Source: Elusimicrobiota bacterium (GTDB lineage Bacteria > CAYTYR01 > UBA6262). From it: 23,743 nucleotides of DNA. Location of the stretch: NCBI GenBank assembly GCA_003153935.1, contig PMCA01000007.1, forward strand, positions 57,831-81,573. Reading direction: 5' to 3'. Position numbers and translations under genes: made by a program. Positions 7,081 through 14,978 of the stretch are shown piece after piece. The notes below the pieces were generated by a model. That model did no database searches. It saw nothing but the letters and a program-made list of their open reading frames with translations, and was not told the origin of the DNA. Within the stretch, counting starts at the first letter, position 1; every line of letters starts with the position of its first letter.

Positions 7081-9060
7081 TTAAGCTTCTTTATCTTTCT
7101 CTTCTCCTACTTTTAATTTTCCAAACCAATCTTGATAACTTTTTGGATATTTGCCTATATTCTTTTCAAAATCATTAAATTCCTGTTCCATTGCGAATAT
7201 CTTATAGACTAGTGGCGATAACTTGACAATATATTCATCATTCTTATTATCGCTTATTAATTTTATTGCGTATTTCTTAAACTCAGCTAAGACATCTGAG
7301 TGATATGAAAACGCTTTGGCTAAGTTAGATATGAAAAGTATCTTAGGGATTAAAATGTCTAAGGCCATTAATGAAAGATCTAGAGGATTTCTAATGATTC
7401 CGCTTTCCCCGAATATTGATTCCTTTTTCCCCAGTTTGTTGCTAGCTAAAACTAATATAAAGGCCTGCCCGTAAGCTAGTAATTGTCCCCCCACTAGGGT
7501 GTTATCTAATGGCCTGTAATAATTTATTGGTTTAACTCTCTTAAAATCATTTATACTATCCAAATATTTAAATAACTCATCAGCTAATTCCTTAATCAAT
7601 TTGCCTATTTCTCGCTCCTCACTATTTTGTGAAATTGACTTTATTTTTTGCCTGCTTTTGCAATCCCAAATTGATATAACCACTTCACAGGTGTTGTCAG
7701 TATCCTTAATTGTCCCAGATACATAAATATCCGGGACATTATTTTCTTTTCTTTTTGCCAAACCGGCCAGTAAATAATCAACATCATATTCAGTTCCTGT
7801 GGTTATCACTGACCCGTCATTCGTCACAGGTATCAGAACCTGTGTACTGCAATTGGTTTCGAAGAATAACTTTTCACCTATGTATAACGGTATGCTTCGA
7901 GTTAATCTGCCGATATCATCTTCTCGTTGCATAACCATCTTATTCCCGGCATTAATATTGGCTAGTGGCATGATCACGATCTTCGGGCCATTTCTCGTTA
8001 CTTCCGGTAATAACCAATCGGCATCTTTCAGGCCATAATAAAATATAGGTTTATCCAGGGAAACTATCTCCGCGGAAATCTTTCCAGGATCAGTTATGTC
8101 TCTGGGTAGATTGGAGGTATTATCGTAAAATTTGTCAGAGTAAAAAGTAAGGTTATCATGAATATCTGGCCTGTTTAATGAGTACATCCGTTTTAAATAT
8201 TGTCTTCCTTCAGCATATTTTTTGCTTTCTAAATAAGCCTGCAGAATATTAAAACCAACTTGAACATCGTGTTTCTCAGGATCATAAATAGGCAGAATTA
8301 AGCTGAAGATCTCATCATAGTAGCCCGCCTTGCCCAAATCACCTGATATGGCCATAAGAACACCGGGCACATCCATGGCTCTACTAAGTACATGTTCATA
8401 ATATTTTTTGGCTGCTGATATATTTTTTTCTTTAAGCGCTTCCACTGCCAACCATAATTGGGCTCTCCAGCTGCCGTTAATCTCCGCTATTTTCTTCAGC
8501 TCTTCCAAATAAGCGGTTTGGCCATTTTTTTCCTTACAAATTGCCAGCCACCACCCTAATCCGTTGTCCTGGTTTGGATCAAGCTGTAATCCCTTCCATA
8601 ATATTTGCTCGGTTTTTACCTGATCCTTTTCTTCGGCATAAACTTTGGCTAGATTTGTTAATATGTATCCGGTTTCTCCATATTTATTAATATAGTCTTG
8701 TAAAATTTCCTTAGCTTTTTTGAGTTTCCCATTTTTCATTAAGAGAATACTTCTGATGATGTAGGATCTTTCTTTGTCATTATCTATTGCTAAAAGCCTT
8801 TCACTGGCCGCTAAAACGTCCTGAAAATGTTCATCGCGTAAAGCCATAACTATGTCCTGATAAAGTTTCTCCGGGTCATTCCAACTCCTCTTTAGATTGC
8901 CAGGGAGCACGTTCTTACGCCACTCTTCCTTTGTGATTAGAAACTCTCTACCATATTCATCATATATTTTGATTAAATTATCCTGATTTTTATTAGCATC
9001 TTGACTTCCCCCAGCTTGTTTAGAGGGAAATACTTTTTTTACTCGTGAGAATAAGTCCAT
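7081..9060 (-). CDS. TPR protein with TolB/FlgO-like domain, AT-rich, 659 aa
   Basis: A large cytoplasmic protein with no signal peptide or membrane helix. Residues about 70-300 are helical repeats of TPR type (for example EKLYQDIVMALRDEHFQDVL and GYILTNLAKVYAEEKDQ). Residues about 345-500 read as an alpha/beta domain, KIVIMPLANIN...VSGTIKD...VVISIWD. This resembles the N-terminal domain of TolB and FlgO-type proteins, where a short-named component is built from repeated strand-helix units. The C-terminal 150 residues are unassigned and helical. It is visibly richer in A and T than the opp genes on either side, which suggests separate acquisition. GGAAGGAG before the ATG confirms the start. 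It separates oppD from oppF together with the small membrane gene upstream. Possible roles are scaffold or sensor; no enzymatic motif is visible. Confidence 0.8.
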   Translation of the reverse strand: MDLFSRVKKVFPSKQAGGSQDANKNQDNLIKIYDEYGREFLITKEEWRKNVLPGNLKRSWNDPEKLYQDIVMALRDEHFQDVLAASERLLAIDNDKERSYIIRSILLMKNGKLKKAKEILQDYINKYGETGYILTNLAKVYAEEKDQVKTEQILWKGLQLDPNQDNGLGWWLAICKEKNGQTAYLEELKKIAEINGSWRAQLWLAVEALKEKNISAAKKYYEHVLSRAMDVPGVLMAISGDLGKAGYYDEIFSLILPIYDPEKHDVQVGFNILQAYLESKKYAEGRQYLKRMYSLNRPDIHDNLTFYSDKFYDNTSNLPRDITDPGKISAEIVSLDKPIFYYGLKDADWLLPEVTRNGPKIVIMPLANINAGNKMVMQREDDIGRLTRSIPLYIGEKLFFETNCSTQVLIPVTNDGSVITTGTEYDVDYLLAGLAKRKENNVPDIYVSGTIKDTDNTCEVVISIWDCKSRQKIKSISQNSEEREIGKLIKELADELFKYLDSINDFKRVKPINYYRPLDNTLVGGQLLAYGQAFILVLASNKLGKKESIFGESGIIRNPLDLSLMALDILIPKILFISNLAKAFSYHSDVLAEFKKYAIKLISDNKNDEYIVKLSPLVYKIFAMEQEFNDFEKNIGKYPKSYQDWFGKLKVGEEKDKEA

Positions 9061-9108
9061 ATTACTCCTTCCATTTATTCTAGTGACTTTCTTCTGCCTA
9101 TTTTACCG

Positions 9109-9137
9109 CTGCTGTCAACCGCGTAGGTTGACAGTAG
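9109..9137. repeat. 12-bp-stem hairpin between membrane gene and TPR gene
   Basis: Arms CTGCTGTCAACC (9109-9120) and GGTTGACAGTAG (9126-9137) form a 12-pair stem, counting one G-T wobble, around the loop GCGTA. It begins three bases after the stop of the small membrane gene. No T-run follows on the minus strand, so any termination would have to be factor-dependent. It may instead protect an mRNA 3' end or mark a repetitive element, given its partial likeness to the inverted repeat at 7029-7072. Confidence 0.6.
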
Positions 9138-9139
9138 GG

Positions 9140-9517
9140 TTAATCTTTAAAAAACCATATTCTGGGTATGTTTTCAATATGCTTGTTGTAATGAAATATG
9201 AAAAATATTCTTATTAGCCACGCGATAATAAATGAGCCCACAACAATAGCCATACTTATATTTTGCATATTAACGACAAATATTAAAATTGTATTAATAA
9301 GAGTTAATATGGCTCCAAATATACATATTAAGAAACACAAACGATCAGCTTCTAATGCTACTTTATCATCTATGTTTTTAATAAAAATGCTTTCAAGTGG
9401 GATGATTATTTTAAATCGGCTATTCTGTTTTCCACTAAATATTCCCTGTAAAAAACAAATTGCTGCGAATAACATTGCCATTGTTAAGAAAATATTTACT
9501 GCTATTTCTAAAGCCAT
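9140..9517 (-). CDS. Small multi-TM membrane protein of unknown function, 125 aa
   Basis: I do not recognise a family. Three or four hydrophobic helices are visible: around residues 5-25, 65-85 and 88-110, with a possible re-entrant segment near 45. Between the first two lies a short charged loop, and the C-terminus is polar and aromatic (IPRIWFFKD). The ATG at 9517 follows a GGGGG stretch; an upstream in-frame TTG at 9529 would add four residues. Base composition is AT-rich like the following TPR gene, and unlike oppD, which ends 35 bp upstream. The pair probably arrived together and may act together, with this protein as a membrane anchor for the cytoplasmic TPR protein (inference). Confidence 0.7.
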   Translation of the reverse strand: MALEIAVNIFLTMAMLFAAICFLQGIFSGKQNSRFKIIIPLESIFIKNIDDKVALEADRLCFLICIFGAILTLINTILIFVVNMQNISMAIVVGSFIIAWLIRIFFIFHYNKHIENIPRIWFFKD

Positions 9518-9552
9518 TAACGCCCCCAAAATTTATTTTTGGTTGAGGTTGG

Positions 9553-10524
9553 TTACACACTATACTTAAAACACCTTACGAAATGTCCTTTTTCCCATTC
9601 CAGTGTTTCCGGCGCTAAAGTCTTGCATTTATCCATTACATCCGGACAGCGCGGGTGGAACGGACAACCCTTGGGCAGATTTTCCGGCTCGGGTATCTGG
9701 CCGGCAATTTGCGCCAATTTCTTCCCCTGTGTGTTCACATCCGGCACCGAGTTTAATAACCCAACGGTATAGGGATGCAAGGGATTACTAAAAAGCTGTT
9801 CATTGGACGCCATCTCCACTATCTGCCCGGCGTACATGATGGCTACCCGGTCGGCTACCTGGCTGACTACCGCCAGGTTGTGCGTGATCAGCAGGATGGC
9901 CATATTCATTTCTTTCCTGACTTTTAACAGCAGGTCCAGTATCTGTGCCTGGATTGTGACATCCAACGCCGTGGTCGGTTCATCGGCTATCAATATCTGC
10001 GGATTGCAGGACAGGGACATAGCTATCATTGCCCTCTGCTGCATCCCTCCCGATAACTGGTGCGGGAAGGCGTGATAGCGTTCTTCAAAATTGGGAATAT
10101 TTACTCTCTGCAGGGCTTCCAAGGTTTTGGTCCGGCTTTTCTTGTTGGAGAAATCCGGGTTATGCAACTGTATCGCTTCCTTTATCTGGTCTCCGATGGT
10201 AAATACCGGATTAAGGCTGGAGAACGCTTCCTGGAAAACGATGCCAATTTTACCGCCCCGCACCTGCCGCATCTCTTCATCGTTCATATCCAGGATGTTT
10301 TCATTCTCGAATAATATCTTGCCGCCGGTTATTTTGCCTTGCTTCTCCGGGATCAGGCGCATCAGGGACAAAGCCACCGTCGATTTACCGCAGCCGGATT
10401 CCCCTGCTACTCCCACTATTTCGCCCGGCGCGATATTCAGGTCCACGCCGCGTACGGCCGGGATGACCTGCCCATGCTTGTAATATTCAACTTGTAGATT
10501 TTTAATTTCCAAAAGCTTTTCCAT
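9553..10524 (-). CDS. oppD: Oligopeptide ABC transporter ATP-binding protein, OppD/DppD type
   Basis: A 323-residue ATPase of the peptide/nickel transporter family. Walker A is GESGCGKS (41-48), the Q-loop glutamine is Q98, the signature LSGGMQQR (157-164), Walker B ILIADEP (177-183) and the switch His H215. The C-terminal extension has C287, C293, C300 and C318 (spacing C-x5-C-x6-C-x17-C), the pattern tied to an Fe-S cluster in DppD-like proteins. The ATG at 10524 with AAAGGA upstream is preferred to an in-frame start at 10554, which would fall inside a heptanucleotide repeat. It follows the OppC-like permease by 45 bp and would pair with OppF, encoded some 2.5 kb further downstream. Confidence 0.92.
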   Translation of the reverse strand: MEKLLEIKNLQVEYYKHGQVIPAVRGVDLNIAPGEIVGVAGESGCGKSTVALSLMRLIPEKQGKITGGKILFENENILDMNDEEMRQVRGGKIGIVFQEAFSSLNPVFTIGDQIKEAIQLHNPDFSNKKSRTKTLEALQRVNIPNFEERYHAFPHQLSGGMQQRAMIAMSLSCNPQILIADEPTTALDVTIQAQILDLLLKVRKEMNMAILLITHNLAVVSQVADRVAIMYAGQIVEMASNEQLFSNPLHPYTVGLLNSVPDVNTQGKKLAQIAGQIPEPENLPKGCPFHPRCPDVMDKCKTLAPETLEWEKGHFVRCFKYSV

Positions 10525-10537
10525 CCAGATTCCTTTT

Positions 10538-10565
10538 CTATCAACTATCAACAATCAACTCTCAA
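10538..10565 (-). repeat. Heptanucleotide repeat array before oppD
   Basis: Four tandem 7-base units with exact period on the plus strand: CTATCAA, CTATCAA, CAATCAA, CTCTCAA. On the transcribed strand they read TTGAGAG/TTGATTG/TTGATAG/TTGATAG. The array occupies most of the 45-bp spacer between oppC and oppD and ends against the AAAAGGA ribosome-binding site. It is of the same kind as the arrays at 4418-4501 and 17961-17991. Copy-number change would shift the RBS region relative to the upstream stop codon without altering any protein. Confidence 0.75.
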
Positions 10566-10569
10566 CACG

Positions 10570-11385
10570 CTACTGTTTCGGATCTATCACTTCCCTGATT
10601 CCTTCACCGACGAGGTTGTAGGACAGGATAGTTATCAAAATAGCCAACCCCGGGAACAAGGTCAGCCACCAGGCGTGCTCAATGTAATCCTTGCCGGTGG
10701 TCAGGATATTGCCCCAGCTGGCCATCGGCGGCTGCACTCCCAGACCTAGGAAACTCAGGCCGGACTCCACCAGTATGGCGTCGGCTATGCCCAGGGTGGC
10801 GGTCACCAGGACCGGAGCCAGGGCGTTGGGCAGGATATGCCGGAATATAATGCGCAGGTCTGAAGCGCCGATAGCTTTGGCAGCGTAGACAAACTCGCGT
10901 TCTTTTACCGATAATATCTCTCCTCTTACCAGACGGGCTATACCTGGCCAGCTGGTAAGGCCGATAACGGCCATGACATTATATATATTCGGTCCCAGTA
11001 CCGCGATGATCATCAGTATCAGGAAAAAGGTCGGGAAGCAGAACATTATATCCACGAAGCGCATGATCAGGGAATCGATCCAGCCACCGTAAAAACCGGC
11101 AAAAGCGCCTAAAAAGACCCCGATGAATACCGCGATGCCAACAGCGATAAAACCGACGGAAAGCGATATCCTGGTACCATAGACGATGCGTGAAAATACG
11201 TCCCGGCCGAGGTCATCGGTTCCCAGGTAATGTTTGGCAGATGGTCCCTGCAGATAATCCGCGATATTTTGCTCGGTCGGGTCATGGGTGACCACCCTGG
11301 GCGCGAAGATCGCTATGATCACCAGGAAGGCAATAACTACCATGCCGGACAGGGCCAATTTATTACTGCTGAACCTTTGCCACAT
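10570..11385 (-). CDS. oppC: Oligopeptide ABC transporter permease, OppC/DppC type
   Basis: A 271-residue inner-membrane permease. After a cytoplasmic start comes a first helix (about 12-32). The family motif LGTDDLGRDVFSRIVYGTR follows near residue 54, then five more helices. The EAA loop that docks the ATPases is visible as GASDLRIIFRHILPNALAP, and the C-terminal SGLSFLGLGVQPP motif is typical of DppC proteins. With OppB it would form the peptide channel. AGGAG nine bases before the ATG supports the start. It follows a nitroreductase gene by 13 bp rather than OppB, which is encoded about 3.6 kb upstream. Dipeptide, oligopeptide and nickel specificity cannot be told apart here. Confidence 0.92.
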   Translation of the reverse strand: MWQRFSSNKLALSGMVVIAFLVIIAIFAPRVVTHDPTEQNIADYLQGPSAKHYLGTDDLGRDVFSRIVYGTRISLSVGFIAVGIAVFIGVFLGAFAGFYGGWIDSLIMRFVDIMFCFPTFFLILMIIAVLGPNIYNVMAVIGLTSWPGIARLVRGEILSVKEREFVYAAKAIGASDLRIIFRHILPNALAPVLVTATLGIADAILVESGLSFLGLGVQPPMASWGNILTTGKDYIEHAWWLTLFPGLAILITILSYNLVGEGIREVIDPKQ

Positions 11386-11398
11386 AACTTAACTACTC

Positions 11399-11998
11399 CT
11401 ACTCCATCTCCTTGATTACCATTTCCAATATCTTTTTGTTGGGGCCGATCGGGGCCTTGACCGGATAACCGACTGGGATCACAGCCATAAATTCACCTTG
11501 AGGCTCTTGCAGCAGGTGCAAGACATCGTCTTTGATCAAGATTAAAATGCCCAGCCAGACAGCGCCCAGTCCCAGCGATGTGGCCGCTAATAGCAGGTTC
11601 TCCACCGCTGCCGCCGAGCTTTGTATCTCCATGGTGCGGAAAAAATCATACGATTGCCGTTTATCGATTTGGAAAAGCCTGGTGCCATGCTCGATCAATT
11701 CTCCAGTGTTGGCGATAGCGATCACCACTGGCGCGCTGGCAATAGATCTTGACGCTAACCGTAACAGCACCGAGGTGGCCCGTGGATATTGCTGGGCTTT
11801 GCTCGAAACAAGATCAACCAAAGCGTCTTTCTTCTTGCCGCGAATAACAATGAATTTCCAGGACTGCTGGTTATGGGCGGAAGGCGCCTTATTGGCCGCT
11901 TCGAGTATGGTCCTGATTTCCTTGCGTGGAACATCCCGGGCGGCAAAGAACCTGATGCTCCTGCGGTTTTCTATCACCTGTAAAACTAAATTTTTCAT
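11399..11998 (-). CDS. Nitroreductase-family FMN-dependent oxidoreductase
   Basis: A 199-residue soluble flavoprotein of the nitroreductase superfamily. The FMN phosphate-binding stretch NRRSIRFF (residues 11-18) opens the protein, followed by the APSAHNQQSWKF segment (38-49) and the later GLGAVWLG motif near residue 147 that packs against the flavin. Such enzymes reduce quinones, nitro groups or other acceptors with NAD(P)H as homodimers. The physiological substrate cannot be assigned. I chose the ATG at 11998, with AGGTG upstream, over a GTG at 12007 that overlaps the RBS. It lies between the PEBP gene and oppC, so it is one of three unrelated genes separating the two permeases. Confidence 0.9.
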   Translation of the reverse strand: MKNLVLQVIENRRSIRFFAARDVPRKEIRTILEAANKAPSAHNQQSWKFIVIRGKKKDALVDLVSSKAQQYPRATSVLLRLASRSIASAPVVIAIANTGELIEHGTRLFQIDKRQSYDFFRTMEIQSSAAAVENLLLAATSLGLGAVWLGILILIKDDVLHLLQEPQGEFMAVIPVGYPVKAPIGPNKKILEMVIKEME

Positions 11999-12007
11999 AA
12001 AGGTCAC

Positions 12008-12631
12008 CTATTTTCTGCTGTATTTGCCCATTAGCTGTCCCCGGGCCAAAATATGTCCTTCCATGGCTGTGAGCAGCTGGTTCTTATTAACGACTTCTGC
12101 GGAACTTATCTCGGTATCCAGGGCGAAAATCTTGAAGTAGTAACGATGCGTCCCACTCGGCGGGCAAGGCCCTTCGTAGCCTATGTCATCGGCGCTGCCA
12201 GCGCCCTGCCTGGTCCCATCGGGAAGTATTTTTTGTTTGGCGACATTTTCCGGTAATCCTTTTAAGGTTGCCGGGATATTGAAGATCACCCAGTGTACCC
12301 AGACTTTGGCCGGTGCGTCCGGATCGTCGCAGATCAGAGCCAAAGTTTTGGTCCCGACCGGCAGGTTGGACCAGGACAACGGCGGTGAAAAATTGTCACC
12401 ATCGCAGGAATACTTAATAGGGATCATCTCACCTTCCTTGAAAGCGGAACTTACTAACTTAATGCTTCGACTTTGCTCAGCACTTGTATCCATAGTTTTT
12501 ACCTCCGCAAAAGCCAATCCTTCGACAGGCTCAGGATTAGCCCTGAGCGAAGTCGAATGGGCCAAAGACGAGAAAGCCAAAATTATCGATGCTAATATTA
12601 AACTTACAGATCTAAAGTTAAATCTTGTCAT
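12008..12631 (-). CDS. YbhB/YbcL-family (PEBP, Raf-kinase-inhibitor-like) protein, exported
   Basis: A phosphatidylethanolamine-binding-protein fold. The bacterial YbhB/YbcL signature is visible as CDDPDAP, VHWVIFNIP and GYEGPCPPSGTHRY. The molecular role in bacteria is unsettled. A Sec signal peptide (basic MTRFNFR, then a hydrophobic run) sends it to the periplasm. The signal region is unusual: a 16-residue block, HSTSLRANPEPVEGLA, is encoded by a palindromic mini-element. Removing it restores a clean FSSLAFA cleavage site. The ATG at 12631 has GAGGGG five bases upstream; an alternative GTG at 12643 overlaps the previous stop codon (GTGA). It follows the NHL gene directly. Confidence 0.9.
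   Translation of the reverse strand: MTRFNFRSVSLILASIILAFSSLAHSTSLRANPEPVEGLAFAEVKTMDTSAEQSRSIKLVSSAFKEGEMIPIKYSCDGDNFSPPLSWSNLPVGTKTLALICDDPDAPAKVWVHWVIFNIPATLKGLPENVAKQKILPDGTRQGAGSADDIGYEGPCPPSGTHRYYFKIFALDTEISSAEVVNKNQLLTAMEGHILARGQLMGKYSRK
12513..12565 (-). mobile_element. 43-bp palindromic mini-element with 5-bp direct-repeat flanks inside the PEBP gene
   Basis: The plus strand reads gccaa (12513-12517), then 43 bases with the imperfect inverted repeat TTCGACAGGCTCAGG (12521-12535) and CCTGAGCGAAGTCGAA (12542-12557), then gccaa again (12561-12565). The two flanks are identical 5-mers, which fits a target-site duplication. Element plus one flank is 48 bases, exactly 16 codons, so the reading frame survives. 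Collapsing it gives codons for S-L-A-F-A, a normal signal-peptidase site. Sequences of this palindromic type are dispersed in many bacterial genomes (from memory). The idea of in-frame palindromic insertions is known from Rickettsia RPE elements. Confidence 0.7.
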
Positions 12632-12639
12632 CGCACCCC

Positions 12640-14964
12640 TCACTTAACAACAGCTATTTTTTTGGTCTGGCTTAGACCGGCTCCTTCGAAGTGCAGTAAG
12701 TAAACGCCCGAAGCGACCTTATTGCCACCGCTATTATTCCCATCCCAGGTTAAAACAGTCTGGCTATTTTCTGTCACACTGGCAGTTATCTCCCAAACCA
12801 GGCAGCCGGTGATATCGTAGATCTTCAGTTCCATGGTACCGGACGTATTGGGTTTAATAGTTATATAAGCTTTTTCATTTCTTGATAAATTCAGATACCC
12901 TTTTACTCCCGAAACTATTTTTATTTCTTCATCGCCATTTATGGTAGTGACTCCGCCAAAATCCTGATTAGCTATATTGATATTTAAGGGTGCATAGGTG
13001 TATCTGGGTGGATTGAAATTATAGCCAGATTTCGTAGGGGTTAGATTATAGGAACCGGCATTTATGGCCATAAATTTATAATATCCGTCATTTCCTGTTG
13101 TGCAAGTCCCCGAATAGTTAGCGCCGGACAAAGCAACGGTGACTGAATTCAGGCCCTGGTTATAGCCATTTCTTACGTACCCTTCTATACTGTAAACAAT
13201 AAGGGGACTCAATAGTTGCAATGGTTTATATTTCTTAATGCAATTGTTTAAAACATCCGCTACATATACATTGCCGTCGGCATCGACAGTAATGCCGCAG
13301 GGCTCCACAAAATCGCTACTGCCCCAGGCCGTTACATAATTACCATTACTGGAATATAATTGGATCCGGGCGTTACCGTTATCGGCTATATATAAATTCC
13401 CTCCGGAGTCCACGGCGATGCTTCCCGGATACTGGAATTGTCCGACGCCTGTTCCAAACTCGCCTCCCTGTGAAATGAACTTTCCCTGGTCGCTATATTT
13501 TCTGAATACGGCATCGTTATCGTTAAGCACGTAAACATGTCCCTGATTATCCACGGCGACATCCGTAGGTGACGCCCAGCGGTCAAACACTTTATTGTCC
13601 CATTTGGTTAGGAATCTGCCGGTGGAATCGAATTTTTGGATGCGATCATTATCGTAATCTGCCACATAAACATTACCGGCGCTATCAGTAGCGATGCCCG
13701 CCGGACCGGAAAATTGACCGTCATTATCCCCGGCACTACCCCACTGGGTTATGAAATTACCATGAGTATCAAACTTTTGTATCCTGTTATTGTCGGTATC
13801 GGCGACATAAACATTGTCCGCCGCATCGACATAGATATCTTCAGGACCATTAAATTCTCCCTGGGTTCCCCCATTAACGCCCCATTTAGTGATGAAGTTG
13901 CCGTCCTTATCCAATTTCTGGATGCGGTCGTTACCGTATTCGACCACATATATGTTTCCCCCGGAGTCCAGTGCGATGCCGTCAGGCGCATTGAAAAAAC
14001 CATCAGAGGATGTATTATCCCCCCAATTCCCGATATAAGTTCCATCGGTTTTGTACTTCTGTATGGCGACAGCTGATGAAGAGATCACAATTACCTGCAA
14101 GTTGCCGGCAGTGTCTATCGTCATACCAGTAGGACTACCCACAGTGCCATCAGTCCAAGGAGTAAGTCCCCAGGAAGATACAAAGGTGCCGTTATTGGTG
14201 ATCTTCTGTATTCGCCCATCATCCTCTACCATAAATATATCACCGGCAGCGTTGATAGCGACAGAGGCTACATAATCAAATGAGATGCTACCGTAATGGC
14301 TATAGTCCCAGGAGCTGATAAAACTCCCATTTTTATCACACTTCATAATAATTTCCGTATAAGTATCTACGACATAAATATATCCTGAAGAATCGATGAG
14401 TATTTTTGTAGGTTCAAAAAGGCTTCCGTCCCCCCAATCAGAAATTCCCCAAGCTTTAATAAGAGTGCCGTCGGCGGCAAATTTTTGGATTCTATTGAGA
14501 TCCGTGACAAAAACATTACCCTGGGAATCAATGGTAACGTCTAATATACTAGTGAATTCCCCCGGATCACCTCCACTACTGCCCCACTTAAGTAGAAAAT
14601 TGCCATTGCTGTCAAATTTCTGAATTCTGTCAGGGGAGATCTCAGATACGTAGATATTGCCGGAGGAATCTACGGCCATAGCGGAGGGATTATCAAATTG
14701 GTTATCACCAGTACCAAAGGAGCCCCATGTTTTCACCAAATTACCTATAGGGTCAAATTTTTGAATATTATATTTGCTTTTATCCAGTATGTACATATTC
14801 CCTGAACTATCTGCCGCCATATATTTCGGCCAAGTGAAATCATATAATTTAGCAGGGTCCGGCCAGGTTTTTTCCAGTTGGTAGCTTACCGCGCCGAAAC
14901 AGTTATTAAATGTGATCAAATAGAACGCTGCCAGCAAAATAGGTGCTAATGTTTTTTTATTCAT
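12640..14964 (-). CDS. Secreted NHL-repeat beta-propeller protein with FlgD-like C-terminal module
   Basis: A 774-residue exported protein. A Sec signal peptide spans residues 1-24 (ending NCFGA). It is followed by twelve NHL-type repeats of about 45-47 residues (consensus GNIYVADxxNxRIQKFDxxGNF...WGS...P.GIAVDSS), enough for two six-bladed propellers. Around 606-690 lies a carboxypeptidase-regulatory-like beta-sandwich (IEGYVRNGYNQGL...GYYKF). The last 80 residues form an FlgD-type Ig module with LTWDGNNSGG and VASGVYLLHF. Such a C-terminal module often marks cell-surface or exported proteins in diderm candidate phyla, but its sorting role here is inferred. Propellers of this kind bind proteins or glycans. 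It starts 14 bp after the OppB gene with GAGAGG as RBS, and separates the opp permeases. It is moderately AT-rich. Confidence 0.9.
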   Translation of the reverse strand: MNKKTLAPILLAAFYLITFNNCFGAVSYQLEKTWPDPAKLYDFTWPKYMAADSSGNMYILDKSKYNIQKFDPIGNLVKTWGSFGTGDNQFDNPSAMAVDSSGNIYVSEISPDRIQKFDSNGNFLLKWGSSGGDPGEFTSILDVTIDSQGNVFVTDLNRIQKFAADGTLIKAWGISDWGDGSLFEPTKILIDSSGYIYVVDTYTEIIMKCDKNGSFISSWDYSHYGSISFDYVASVAINAAGDIFMVEDDGRIQKITNNGTFVSSWGLTPWTDGTVGSPTGMTIDTAGNLQVIVISSSAVAIQKYKTDGTYIGNWGDNTSSDGFFNAPDGIALDSGGNIYVVEYGNDRIQKLDKDGNFITKWGVNGGTQGEFNGPEDIYVDAADNVYVADTDNNRIQKFDTHGNFITQWGSAGDNDGQFSGPAGIATDSAGNVYVADYDNDRIQKFDSTGRFLTKWDNKVFDRWASPTDVAVDNQGHVYVLNDNDAVFRKYSDQGKFISQGGEFGTGVGQFQYPGSIAVDSGGNLYIADNGNARIQLYSSNGNYVTAWGSSDFVEPCGITVDADGNVYVADVLNNCIKKYKPLQLLSPLIVYSIEGYVRNGYNQGLNSVTVALSGANYSGTCTTGNDGYYKFMAINAGSYNLTPTKSGYNFNPPRYTYAPLNINIANQDFGGVTTINGDEEIKIVSGVKGYLNLSRNEKAYITIKPNTSGTMELKIYDITGCLVWEITASVTENSQTVLTWDGNNSGGNKVASGVYLLHFEGAGLSQTKKIAVVK

Positions 14965-14978
14965 TTTGGCCTCTCAAA

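Noticed and set aside
9128-9133. A -35 box TTGACA for the TPR gene within or near the hairpin
   Set aside because: The sequence GGTTGACAG occurs on the minus strand as part of the stem, but no -10 box lies 16-18 bases downstream. The match is explained by the palindrome.
9109-9137. A rho-independent terminator for the small membrane gene
   Set aside because: The stem is good but no T-run follows on the transcribed strand, so it is listed only as a hairpin.
11532-12140. A 202-codon open frame on the plus strand across the nitroreductase and PEBP genes
   Set aside because: It overlaps two well-supported minus-strand genes, crosses their junction, and its translation has no recognisable motifs. 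It is a shadow frame.
12183-12647. A 154-codon plus-strand frame that also reads through the palindromic element
   Set aside because: The opposite strand encodes a clear PEBP protein with family motifs and an RBS. This frame contains the element only because the palindrome is open on both strands.
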